A stretch of 64,000 nt of DNA from Longibaculum muris (GTDB lineage Bacteria; Bacillota_I; Bacilli_A; Erysipelotrichales; Coprobacillaceae), in the NCBI RefSeq assembly GCF_004343035.1, contig NZ_SMCQ01000005.1, forward strand, positions 1 through 64,000. Direction: 5' to 3'. Made by a program: the position numbers and the translations under genes. Below, in pieces: positions 16,104-26,220 of the stretch; position 1 is the stretch's first letter; each line of letters starts with the position of its first letter. The notes under the pieces are model-generated. The model did no database searches. It was given only the letters and a program-made list of their open reading frames with translations, and was not told the origin of the DNA.

Positions 16104-16779
16104 TGGCAGCCAACTTCCTTTCTATATATCTTCCTAAATAAGAAACACTTAATGTCATAATCAAATAAAAGATTGCAGCAACACAATATGGAGACATAAC
16201 ATCAAAATATTTTGCTCCAATAACTTGTGCTCCTTTTAATAATTCAACAGCACCAATACAACTAATCAAAGAAGAATCCTTAATCAATGTAATAAATTCA
16301 CTAATAACGGGTGGAATAATAATCTTAAAAGCCTGTGGCAAAACAACCATCTTCATTGTTTGCCAATGACTTAACCCTAATGTTTCACATGCTTCCCATT
16401 GTCCCTTATCAACACCATTAATACCACTTCTAATTAACTCTGTAGAATAAGCACCACTGTTAATACTCATTGCTATAGCACCAATAACATAAGTATTTAT
16501 TCTTAAAATATCCCCAGTTAAAGCTGTATACAATGATGGAACAACAGAAAACAATAATAAAATTTGTAATAACATTGGCGTTCCACGAATCACTTCTACA
16601 TAGACATTTCCAATGATTCTAAATATACGATATTTAGAACGTTTGGCAGTTGATCCTAAAATACCTAAAATCAATCCAAGAACAAGGGATACAGCAGCTA
16701 TCAAAAGTGATATCAATGCCCCTTTGGCTAAATATAATATATTTTCTGGAGTAAACACTTTATCAAATGCTGTAAACAT
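16096..16779 (-). CDS. Polar amino-acid ABC transporter permease
   Basis: A 227-residue HisM/GlnP-type permease with about five membrane segments. The conserved loop [25 protein letters not shown] (about residues 130-155) is the EAA motif that contacts the ATPase. [15 protein letters not shown] is the family hallmark in the second helix. It probably works as a homodimer. Confidence 0.95.
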   Translation of the reverse strand: MFTAFDKVFTPENILYLAKGALISLLIAAVSLVLGLILGILGSTAKRSKYRIFRIIGNVYVEVIRGTPMLLQILLLFSVVPSLYTALTGDILRINTYVIGAIAMSINSGAYSTELIRSGINGVDKGQWEACETLGLSHWQTMKMVVLPQAFKIIIPPVISEFITLIKDSSLISCIGAVELLKGAQVIGAKYFDVMSPYCVAAIFYLIMTLSVSYLGRYIERKLAASD

Positions 16780-16798
16780 ACCATCCCTACCTTCTTTC

Positions 16799-17596
16799 TT
16801 ATTTTTCTAATTTCTTTAAACCATATTGATCACATAATTTATTGTAATCTTTTGAATTTAAGAATTTATCAATGCATTTGTTAATTTTTTCAATAACTTC
16901 TTTATTTCCTTTTTTAGCAATAATATAATTCTTTTCATCTAATAAAGAACCATCTAACATTTTAAAGTTTCCACTATTTACATAATTTTTAGCAACAGCT
17001 AAATCAACAATAGCAGCATCATATTGATGAGCAGCTAATCCATTAAAAATATCTTGAACATTTTTCATTCCAACAACATCTGCATTTTTAATTGCTTTAG
17101 CAGCATTTTCACCAGTTGCTCCAGTTTGAGCCGCAATTTTTTTACCTTCTAAATCTTTTGCAGAAGCAATTTTGCTATCTTTTGGTAAAACAGCAACTTG
17201 AGCAGTTGCAGTATAAGGATTAGACCATTCTACAACTCTTTCTTTATCATAAGTAAATCCAGAAATTCCTAAATCAATTTGACTTCCTTGAAGTTGTGTA
17301 ACAATATTATCAAAATCCATTTGTTTGAATTCTAATTTATATGTTTTTCCTTCACTCTCAGTTAAATACCCTTCAAATAATTTCACCATATCTGCATCAA
17401 AACCAACAATTGTTCCATCAGTGTCTAATGATTCATATGGTGCATAGTCAGGTGAAACTCCAACTGTTAAAGTCACAGTTTCTTTATCTTTTGATTCATT
17501 TGCAGAATTATCTGCTTTTTTATCATCATTTCCTCCACAAGCTGTCATTGTTAATGCCATAGCGGCAACTAATAAACCTTTTACTAATTTTTTCAT
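16799..17596 (-). CDS. Amino-acid ABC transporter substrate-binding lipoprotein
   Basis: A 265-residue lipoprotein. The signal peptide is MKKLVKGLLVAAMALTM with lipobox LTMTAC, so Cys anchors it to the membrane. The mature part is a type II periplasmic-binding fold (SBP family 3): VTLTVGVSPDYAPYE near the start, GFDADMVKLF, and GISGFTYDKERVVEWSNPY. The start at MKK is chosen over one seven codons earlier because AGAGGG lies 9 bases before it and this gives a normal signal peptide. Ligand class is polar or basic amino acids. The T-box leader upstream hints at arginine, with reservation. Confidence 0.93.
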   Translation of the reverse strand: MKKLVKGLLVAAMALTMTACGGNDDKKADNSANESKDKETVTLTVGVSPDYAPYESLDTDGTIVGFDADMVKLFEGYLTESEGKTYKLEFKQMDFDNIVTQLQGSQIDLGISGFTYDKERVVEWSNPYTATAQVAVLPKDSKIASAKDLEGKKIAAQTGATGENAAKAIKNADVVGMKNVQDIFNGLAAHQYDAAIVDLAVAKNYVNSGNFKMLDGSLLDEKNYIIAKKGNKEVIEKINKCIDKFLNSKDYNKLCDQYGLKKLEK

Positions 17597-17711
17597 CTTT
17601 TTTCCCTCTACTTTCATCTTTTTTGTTTTATGTTTTCGTTTTTATAACTATAAGTGCTTGAGACACTCACCGCAATAAATTCACCCTGTTCACAAAACTC
17701 ATCCCCTTTTC

Positions 17712-17945
17712 TTCAATAAAAAACGCCTCTTAGTATAAAACTAAGAGACGAAAGATTCCGCGGTACCACTCTTGTTGATATATCCAAAGATATATCCCCT
17801 CTTGTCTTTAAAGCAGACCTACTCAATATCCTACTGATTTCAGATATTGCTCTCCAAAGTGCGGTTCATTTAAACTTGTATACTAACCTCACACCAACGT
17901 TAGCTCGCTTCATACTCATTTAAACTACTCTCTTTTTCATTGAGT
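17712..17945 (-). promoter_or_regulatory. T-box leader riboswitch with terminator
   Basis: Read on the minus strand, the leader has AAGAGAGTAG (Stem I, AG and E-loop side), GCGAGCTAACGTTGG and GTGTGAGG of the distal Stem I loops, then TGAACCGCAC with the specifier region, CTTTGGAG, and the T-box core GTGGTACCGCGG (17758-17769). A strong terminator follows (10-bp stem, 17724-17750, then a T run). The UUUAAA pairing places the specifier just after GAA. CGC (Arg) fits best because a purine follows it, but other registers cannot be excluded. Uncharged tRNA would favour transcription of the transporter-aminotransferase operon. It fills most of the 411-base gap between the genes. Confidence 0.93.
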
Positions 17946-17962
17946 TTGTTGATATGTCTAGT

Positions 17963-17990
17963 ATTATAAACGATTGTTACCAATTGTCAA
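17963..17990 (-). promoter_or_regulatory. Promoter of the T-box operon
   Basis: Consensus TTGACA (17990-17985) and TATAAT (17968-17963) with a 16-bp spacer, placed just upstream of Stem I of the T-box leader. Confidence 0.8.
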
Positions 17991-18008
17991 TAATAAATTT
18001 GTCTTTTT

Positions 18009-19103
18009 TTATTTTTTCTCATTATTATTTTTTAAAGCACGAGTCATAATCGCTTGTACAACAGCGCTTTTTTGATCTGCATAATCTTGTACATAACGCC
18101 AAACCTTCTGGGCTAAAGAACGCTTTGTTTGAGCATAAAGTTCTCTATCTTCTGGATGATTTATAAGCCAATCACGAAAAACAAGCATCCGTTTAGCTTC
18201 TAAACAATCCTTGGAAAAAACATGTAAATGAATTGCTCTATCAGTTGCTAAAAACATCCGATGTTCATACCAATCAGGTTCTCTCACCTTTAAAATATAG
18301 CCATTTTCTAGAAGCTGTGGTACATAATCATCTTCTTTGCTAGAATCAGCAACAATCAACAAAATATCAATAATTGGTTTAGCACATAAACCCGGTACTG
18401 ACGTTGAACCAACATGTTCTATTTGAATAACTTTGTCTTTTAAAATTTCTTTAATTTTCTTTTCTTCGTATTGATAATCATTGATCCACTTAGAATCATA
18501 CTCATGCAAAATAATTTTTTGATTATATTCTTGAATCTTCTGTACATGACTTTCTTGTAGTTGTTCATCTCTCATTTTTAAACAAATAGGTGAATTTTTA
18601 TCACTTGTATAAAGATAATGCAACATCTCACCATGATAATAAGTTGTTAAAAACTCATCTTCTTTTTGCATGCCAAGCTTTTTAGCCAGTGCGATTGAAG
18701 CATAGTTATCGTGTTTAATAATCGCATGTAACTGTTCTTGTTTTAAATGATAGAAGGCATAATTTTGACAGCAGCAACATGCTTCATAAGCATATCCTTG
18801 ATGCCAATATTCTTTTTTTAAAAGATATCCTAATTCTAATATCTGCGTTCCTCTGTAATCTTGCATTGACAAACCAACTTGTCCTATAAACTTATGATTG
18901 GCTTTTAAAATCACTGCCCATAATCCAAAACCATCTTGACAATACCTTTGTATTTGTCTATCCAGCCAGTCTTTGACATCCTGCTTGGAAAAATCATGCT
19001 CATATGCATACATAACTTGAGGATCTTGTAAAAGTGTTGCCAAGTCATCAAAATCATCTTCATTGAATTCTCTTAAATATAAACGTTTTGTTTCTAAAAG
19101 CAT
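18009..19103 (-). CDS. Fusion of GNAT acetyltransferase and GrpB/UPF0157 nucleotidyltransferase-like protein
   Basis: A 364-residue two-domain protein. Residues 1 to about 165 are a RimJ/RimL-type GNAT domain (ETKRLYLREFNEDDFDDL, HKFIGQVGLS, ILELGYLLKKEYWHQGYAYEA, LAKKLGMQKE). From about residue 190 a GrpB domain begins (KIILHEYDSKWINDYQYEE, then IEHVGSTSVPGLCAKPIIDI), a member of the nucleotidyltransferase superfamily with the GSTS motif and two acidic residues. The frame between them is unbroken, so the fusion is real. What the pair modifies is unknown; drug or small-molecule modification is only a guess. Confidence 0.88.
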   Translation of the reverse strand: MLLETKRLYLREFNEDDFDDLATLLQDPQVMYAYEHDFSKQDVKDWLDRQIQRYCQDGFGLWAVILKANHKFIGQVGLSMQDYRGTQILELGYLLKKEYWHQGYAYEACCCCQNYAFYHLKQEQLHAIIKHDNYASIALAKKLGMQKEDEFLTTYYHGEMLHYLYTSDKNSPICLKMRDEQLQESHVQKIQEYNQKIILHEYDSKWINDYQYEEKKIKEILKDKVIQIEHVGSTSVPGLCAKPIIDILLIVADSSKEDDYVPQLLENGYILKVREPDWYEHRMFLATDRAIHLHVFSKDCLEAKRMLVFRDWLINHPEDRELYAQTKRSLAQKVWRYVQDYADQKSAVVQAIMTRALKNNNEKK

Positions 19104-19120
19104 CTTTTCCCCTCCGATTA

Positions 19121-19142
19121 AAAAAACATTTCAAAAGAAATG

Positions 19143-19144
<2 letters not shown>
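19121..19144 (-). terminator. Terminator after the small coiled-coil gene
   Basis: AACATTTC pairs with GAAATGTT (loop AAAA) and is followed on the minus strand by T residues. Confidence 0.75.
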
Positions 19145-20776
<1,632 letters not shown>

Positions 20777-20781
20777 CAAGA

Positions 20782-20819
20782 AAGGAAGAATCTGTTAAAT
20801 TGATTCTTCCTTTTTCTTT
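20782..20819 (+). terminator. Terminator after enolase
   Basis: GGAAGAATC pairs with GATTCTTCC with a 9-base loop, followed by TTTTTCTTT. Confidence 0.85.
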
Positions 20820-20827
20820 GTAAATTA

Positions 20828-22564
20828 TTAATTTTCTTTAAACTGCATGTTATATAAGTAAGCATATTGACCTTGTTTAGCCAATAATTCCTCATGTGTC
20901 CCTTCTTCTTCAATTCCCTTTGACGTTAAGACACAAATTCGTTTAGCATTCTTGATTGTTGATAAACGATGAGCAATAACGAATGTCGTACGATGTGCAG
21001 CTAAGGACTCTAATGATTCTTGTACAATATGTTCACTTTCATTATCCAAGGCACTGGTTGCTTCATCAAAAATTAAAATTGGCGGATTCTTCAAGAAAAC
21101 TCTAGCAATCGATAATCTTTGTTTTTGCCCACCGGATAGCTTTACTCCTCTTTGACCACAATCTGTATCATAACCTTCAGGTAAAGCCATAATAAACTCA
21201 TGAGCATTCGCTTTTTTAGCTGCTTCGATAACTTCTTCATCCGTCGCATTAAACTTACCATAACGGATATTATCCATAATTGTTCCAGCAAACAAATAAA
21301 CATCTTGTTGAACAATTCCAATATTTTGACGTAGACTCGCAAGTTTTACATCACGAATATCTTGACCATCAATCATAATTCTTCCTTCACTGACTTCATA
21401 AAAACGTGGCAACAATGAACAAATCGTTGTTTTCCCAACCCCAGATGAACCAACCAAAGCAATATATTCTCCTGGCTGTACATCAAGTTGAATATGTTTT
21501 AAAACATACTCACTTTTATCATTATAGCGAAAAGCAACATCTTCAAAACAAACATGTCCTTGAACATCTTTTAATTCCACAGCATTTGCCTTATCCTGAA
21601 TATCTGGTTGAACTTCTAAAATTTCCATAAAACGTTCAAAACCAGTTGCGCCTTCTTGAAATTGTTCAGTAAAATTAATTAATTTCTTAACTGGTTCTAT
21701 TAAATTAGCAATATACAAAACAAAAGCAATTAAATCTGGGGTTGTAATAGCTTCTTGACTAATAAATAATGCCCCAAAGAAAATAACGGCAATCGTAATC
21801 ATACTTGTAAAAACACCTAAACCAGAATGATATTTTGCCATATATAAATAACTATTGCGTTTACTATCAACAAAATTCATATTTTCTACTTGAAACTTAT
21901 CCATTTCTTGACTTTCATTAGCAAAACTTTTAACAACTCGAATCCCTGATAAATTATCTTCAATACGGGCATTAATATCACCAATTCTTTGCTTATTTCT
22001 CTTATATGCCTTTTTCATTTTTTTATTATAGTAATAGGCAAAGCCACCCATAACTGGAATAAAAGCAAAAACAATCAAAGTCAGCTTCAAATGAATTGAT
22101 GACAAAATAATAAATGCCCCAACAAATTTAATTAAAGAAATAACAATATCTTCTGGTCCATGATGATAAAGTTCAGTCAAAGAAAAAATATCATTCGTAA
22201 TACGTGACATCAATTGTCCAGTTTTTTGTTCATCATAAAAACTAAAAGATAATTTTTGATAATGTTCAAAAAGTTCATTACGAATATCTCTTTCCATATA
22301 AGTTCCCATCACATGTCCTTGATATGTCACATAGAAATTACAGAAAAATTCAATGACAACCAAAACCAGCATCAATAACCCTAATTGATAAATCTTACCT
22401 AATTCAATCGGTTCTGCTACTAAAATAACCCCTGTAATATAACGTGTAATCATTGGGAAAACAAGAGTAACTCCTGCTGCCAACATTGCACAAACCATAT
22501 CTAAGATAAAGATCTTCTTATATGGTTTATAATATGAAATAAATTTTCTAAATCTTCCTTTCAT
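20828..22564 (-). CDS. ABC exporter, fused permease and ATPase
   Basis: A 578-residue half-transporter of the MsbA/multidrug class. The membrane domain (about residues 1-320, six helices) precedes an ATPase domain with Walker A GSSGVGKTT, signature [13 protein letters not shown], Walker B ILIFDEATSALD and switch His in VIAHRLST. As only one half is encoded here, it probably works as a homodimer. Substrate is not predictable. It lies alone between enolase and the phosphate symporter, both with their own terminators. Confidence 0.92.
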   Translation of the reverse strand: MKGRFRKFISYYKPYKKIFILDMVCAMLAAGVTLVFPMITRYITGVILVAEPIELGKIYQLGLLMLVLVVIEFFCNFYVTYQGHVMGTYMERDIRNELFEHYQKLSFSFYDEQKTGQLMSRITNDIFSLTELYHHGPEDIVISLIKFVGAFIILSSIHLKLTLIVFAFIPVMGGFAYYYNKKMKKAYKRNKQRIGDINARIEDNLSGIRVVKSFANESQEMDKFQVENMNFVDSKRNSYLYMAKYHSGLGVFTSMITIAVIFFGALFISQEAITTPDLIAFVLYIANLIEPVKKLINFTEQFQEGATGFERFMEILEVQPDIQDKANAVELKDVQGHVCFEDVAFRYNDKSEYVLKHIQLDVQPGEYIALVGSSGVGKTTICSLLPRFYEVSEGRIMIDGQDIRDVKLASLRQNIGIVQQDVYLFAGTIMDNIRYGKFNATDEEVIEAAKKANAHEFIMALPEGYDTDCGQRGVKLSGGQKQRLSIARVFLKNPPILIFDEATSALDNESEHIVQESLESLAAHRTTFVIAHRLSTIKNAKRICVLTSKGIEEEGTHEELLAKQGQYAYLYNMQFKEN

Positions 22565-22590
22565 TACTTTTCCCCCTTTTCCTTTAGCTA

Positions 22591-22611
22591 AAAAGCCTAC
22601 AGCGTAGGCTT
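22591..22611 (-). terminator. Terminator after the Na/Pi symporter
   Basis: AAGCCTAC pairs with GTAGGCTT and is followed by TTTT on the minus strand; it overlaps the stop codon. Confidence 0.75.
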
Positions 22612-24316
22612 ATAAAATATAATCTGAAGGATCAACATGTTCTTCTTCAATTAAACGACCAATTTCTTCACTATCATCATTTAAAATTGAAAAAGCAATA
22701 TTTGTTGCATGATCTCCAACTCTTTCCAAAGCAGCAACCAAATCAGAATAAAGCATTCCTTCTCGTGGTGCTGTTTCTTTTCTCTTGATATCTGTTAAAT
22801 AAGCTTTTTGTAGCCTATCTTCTTTTCGATCAACTAAATCTTCTAACTTTAAGATTTCATTTAAATGATCTAATGACTTTTGTGTAAACATATCTAAACT
22901 TAATTCTAATTCAGAATTAACCATTGTTAATAGTTCTCTAATTTCTGTTTTATGTGCATGAGTAAATTGATATTTTTTTCTTTCCCATGTTAAAGTAATA
23001 TTTGCGATTGACTTGGCATGATCACCAATACGTTCAATATCAGCAATAACATGGAACAATGGTCCAATAATACGTGAATCTTCTTCTGGTAAAGGAACCT
23101 GATTAATCCGATTTAAATATTCAAAAATCGCATGATTCAAGAAATCAATATGCTCCTCATTTTTAGCAATTTCTTCTTGTGTTGAAGTATCAATTTCCAA
23201 TAAAGAATTAACTGCTAAATTTAAATTTAAACGAGCAATCTCAGCCATACGTTCAACTTCATGAATAGCCTGAGGGATAGCTGTTGTTGCAGAAAAAGCA
23301 ACTTTATCACTAATATATTGCAATGAGAATCCACTTTCTTCATCATCACCTGGAACCAATACATAAGTAGCTTTGACAATCCATTTCGTAAATGGATAGA
23401 GAATAAGGACTTGGAATACTTTAAAAATCGTATGCGCATTAGCAACATTTCTTGCCATCGCATCATGTAACGCTTGTCCTGTTAAATGTTGTGAACCAGT
23501 GAGTGCCATGATACCACCTTCAATTTGTGGCATAAACAATTGCAATAAAACAACAATTGCTAGTGAGCCAAAGACATTAAATAAGAAATGAATATAAGCC
23601 GCACGTTTGGCATTCTTCTTCCCACCAAGACTAGCAATTAAAGCAGAAACACATGATCCCATATTACATCCTAAAATAATATAGAAACAAATATGCAATT
23701 GTAATAACCCTTGAGAAGCTAACAAAATAACAATCCCAACTGTTGCTGATGATGATTGTAATACTGCTGTAATCGCAAATCCAATCAATATTGCTAAGAA
23801 TGGATTCGTTAAAGTAGAAAGCATATGTACAATCACTGGTGAATCTTTTAAAGTTGACATTGCCCCTGACATTGAAGCTAAACCAACAAATAAAATACCA
23901 AAACCTAAAATAACTTCACCAATCTTTTGAATATTTGCTTTCTTTGAGAACATCAGCATAACCACACCAATTAAAACAAACAGTGGTGCAATATCCGATA
24001 AATTAAATGCGATTAATTGTCCTGTAATTGTCGTTCCAATATTGGCTCCCATGATGATTCCAGTTGCCTGATATAAATTCATCAATCCAGCATTGACAAA
24101 ACTTACTACCAAAACAGTTGTCGCAGATGATGATTGGACAACAGCCGTGAATGCCATTCCCACTAACATCCCAACAAAAGTATTTTTTGTCATTTTTTCT
24201 AATATTGTACGCAATTTTGCTCCCGCTACGTTGGCTAAGGAATCGCTCATAAGTTTCATCCCATATAAGAACATTCCTAGTCCTCCCATAAGCGAGAAAA
24301 CTAACGTCAAATCCAT
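22610..24316 (-). CDS. Na+/phosphate cotransporter with PhoU-like C-terminus
   Basis: A 568-residue protein of the NptA/YjbB type. The two inverted repeats of the family each carry the QSSSAT signature (VVQSSSATTVLVV near residue 60 and VLQSSSATVGIV near 185). After about residue 340 a helical PhoU-like domain follows (ERIGDHAKSIANI, RVGDHATNIAFS). The start MDLTLVFSLMGG is chosen because TGAGGAGG lies upstream. It moves phosphate across the membrane with sodium; direction, import or efflux, is not clear for this group. Confidence 0.9.
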   Translation of the reverse strand: MDLTLVFSLMGGLGMFLYGMKLMSDSLANVAGAKLRTILEKMTKNTFVGMLVGMAFTAVVQSSSATTVLVVSFVNAGLMNLYQATGIIMGANIGTTITGQLIAFNLSDIAPLFVLIGVVMLMFSKKANIQKIGEVILGFGILFVGLASMSGAMSTLKDSPVIVHMLSTLTNPFLAILIGFAITAVLQSSSATVGIVILLASQGLLQLHICFYIILGCNMGSCVSALIASLGGKKNAKRAAYIHFLFNVFGSLAIVVLLQLFMPQIEGGIMALTGSQHLTGQALHDAMARNVANAHTIFKVFQVLILYPFTKWIVKATYVLVPGDDEESGFSLQYISDKVAFSATTAIPQAIHEVERMAEIARLNLNLAVNSLLEIDTSTQEEIAKNEEHIDFLNHAIFEYLNRINQVPLPEEDSRIIGPLFHVIADIERIGDHAKSIANITLTWERKKYQFTHAHKTEIRELLTMVNSELELSLDMFTQKSLDHLNEILKLEDLVDRKEDRLQKAYLTDIKRKETAPREGMLYSDLVAALERVGDHATNIAFSILNDDSEEIGRLIEEEHVDPSDYIL

Positions 24317-24500
24317 AAATGACCTCCTCATTTTTGTCATTTTTACACAAAGTTACAAAGTTATTATACTATATAATTGATACCTTGAAAACAAACAATT
24401 TACATTTTTTTAACAAATTCTTAATATTTTCTTAAGGTAAGCATCTATTAGACAATATCCATGGAGTTTGATATAATACTATAGAAAGTCTGGTGGAAAT

Positions 24501-25565
24501 ATGAAATATCAAATTAAAATCATAAATTATCGTCCTTATGAACATGAATTATTCCAAAAAAAATTAAATCAATTAGGTCAAATGGGTTATTATTGTCGTG
24601 ATTTATCTTTGATTTCAATCTTTAAACAAGTTAATCATCCAGTTTATTACTATATTGATTTTCATAAAACATTTGGGAAAAATAGAAAAGAAAAAAAAGC
24701 CGATAAAGAAGCTTTTGTAAAAAAATATATCAAAAAATCTTATCAGTTTATTTATAATAAACGTGATATGTATGTTTTTGCAAGTCAACAAGAAAAAGAT
24801 TTTCAAATCAATCTTAAAAACAAAAAAGATCTGATTGATAATATCAAAAGAATCCAATCATTTTGTGCTTTTATTGCTTCATTATGGTTAGCTGCATTTT
24901 TCATTCTTGGCTCTTTATATGCTATGAATATTGATACCTTTTTAAGTTATGGGATTACTTTTGTCTATGCTGGTCTTGTTTTACTCTGCCTAACAGCAGT
25001 ATTTCGCTGCTTTGTGAATTTCTATTATACCAAAGCCTTTTACAAGCAGTTAGCCAAAAAAGGACAACCTTTATCTTATAGTCGGCTTTCTTACTTTAGA
25101 AAAATATATATGATTTGTTCAATCACTTGCTTATGTCTTATTGGTGGTGGATTTGTTGAAGATACCTTCAATGCTCAAGAATTTACTTTAAAAGAACATC
25201 CGGTTTTAACAATCAAGGATTTAGGAATAAATGATAAAAGTGAACTTTCAACCTTACAACATCGAAGCTTCACAGTTCCTCATTCTTATTCTGTTCTTGA
25301 ATCAACAAATCAGCCAATGCTTTATACCAAAGAATACCAATTACATTCTCAAAAATCTGCTAAACAATTAATGGAAGATTTTAAAGCCAATCCAAAGCAG
25401 TATTATTGCACTTCTGTGAAAGAAGATCATCATATTTTATATGGATATCAAAATCAAAAATTAACAACTTTAATTATTCAAAAAGAAAATCGTGTTGTAT
25501 TATTATCTTTAAGCTTTACTCCAACACCTCAACAAATTCAAAAAATGATTAATTACTATAAATAG
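24501..25565 (+). CDS. DUF2812 domain membrane protein
   Basis: A 354-residue protein. The N-terminal 100 residues (FQKKLNQLGQMGYYCRDLSLI, then YYYIDFH) match the DUF2812 pattern. Two hydrophobic pairs follow near residues 115-165 and one near 200. The C-terminal 130 residues are soluble and unassigned (KEYQLHSQKSAKQLMEDF). DUF2812 proteins often sit beside PadR regulators, but here the gene stands alone. Function is unknown. Confidence 0.7.
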   Translation: MKYQIKIINYRPYEHELFQKKLNQLGQMGYYCRDLSLISIFKQVNHPVYYYIDFHKTFGKNRKEKKADKEAFVKKYIKKSYQFIYNKRDMYVFASQQEKDFQINLKNKKDLIDNIKRIQSFCAFIASLWLAAFFILGSLYAMNIDTFLSYGITFVYAGLVLLCLTAVFRCFVNFYYTKAFYKQLAKKGQPLSYSRLSYFRKIYMICSITCLCLIGGGFVEDTFNAQEFTLKEHPVLTIKDLGINDKSELSTLQHRSFTVPHSYSVLESTNQPMLYTKEYQLHSQKSAKQLMEDFKANPKQYYCTSVKEDHHILYGYQNQKLTTLIIQKENRVVLLSLSFTPTPQQIQKMINYYK

Positions 25566-25596
25566 CTATGCCTAAAGGCATAGCTATTATTATTTC
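25563..25596 (+). terminator. Terminator after the DUF2812 gene
   Basis: ATAGCTATGCC pairs with GGCATAGCTAT (loop TAAA), followed by TATTATTATTT. It overlaps the end of the opposing nitroreductase gene. Confidence 0.8.
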
Positions 25597-26123
25597 ATAA
25601 CTGCAATATCTTCAAAAGTCTTTCTTTGAGGCATTGCTGGATCAATATTACCATATCCTAACGCAATGACACTCACAACAGATTGATTATTTGGAATCGC
25701 TAATAATTCATGAAGAATCTTAGCATCTCTGATTCCCATAACAAGGGTTGATAGTCCTAATTCTGTTGCCTTCAATAACAAATTCATATTATGCAATCCA
25801 CAATCATAATATCCCCATCCATTGCCCAATTCATTGCTAGGTGTACCATCTCGATTAAATCCTGAACGATCCAAAACAATTGCTGTAACAATCAAAACCG
25901 GAGCATTTTCGACATTCTGCTGATTAAAATCAGGTAGGGCCTCTCTTACTTTTGCAAGCATTTCATCACTTCTAACAATATAATAACGGGTAACTTGTGA
26001 ATTTTTCCATGATGGTGCTAAAATCGCTGCATCAATAATTTGATGAATCATCTCATCACTTACTTTTGTTGCTTGATACTTTCTTATACTTCTTCTTTTT
26101 TCTAAAACATCTTGTAATTCCAT
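25590..26123 (-). CDS. Nitroreductase family protein
   Basis: A 177-residue FMN-dependent oxidoreductase. It has LEKRRSIRKYQATKVSDEMI at the start (the RRSIR FMN phosphate contact), ILAPSWKNSQVTRYY, and GLSTLVMGIRDA late. Length and motifs fit the short nitroreductase group. Nitro-, quinone or flavin reduction with NAD(P)H is expected. Natural substrate is unknown. AGGAGG lies upstream. Confidence 0.9.
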   Translation of the reverse strand: MELQDVLEKRRSIRKYQATKVSDEMIHQIIDAAILAPSWKNSQVTRYYIVRSDEMLAKVREALPDFNQQNVENAPVLIVTAIVLDRSGFNRDGTPSNELGNGWGYYDCGLHNMNLLLKATELGLSTLVMGIRDAKILHELLAIPNNQSVVSVIALGYGNIDPAMPQRKTFEDIAVMK

Positions 26124-26180
26124 ATTGAAAACCTCCTATTCCATTATAACAAAATATCTTATAAAAATATATTTTCATAC

Positions 26181-26211
26181 AAAAACTGAAAGACTTTTTT
26201 AATCTTTCAGT
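26181..26211 (-). terminator. Terminator after htpG
   Basis: ACTGAAAGA pairs with TCTTTCAGT across an AT-rich loop and is followed by TTTTT on the minus strand. Confidence 0.78.
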
Positions 26212-26220
26212 TTCATTTAA

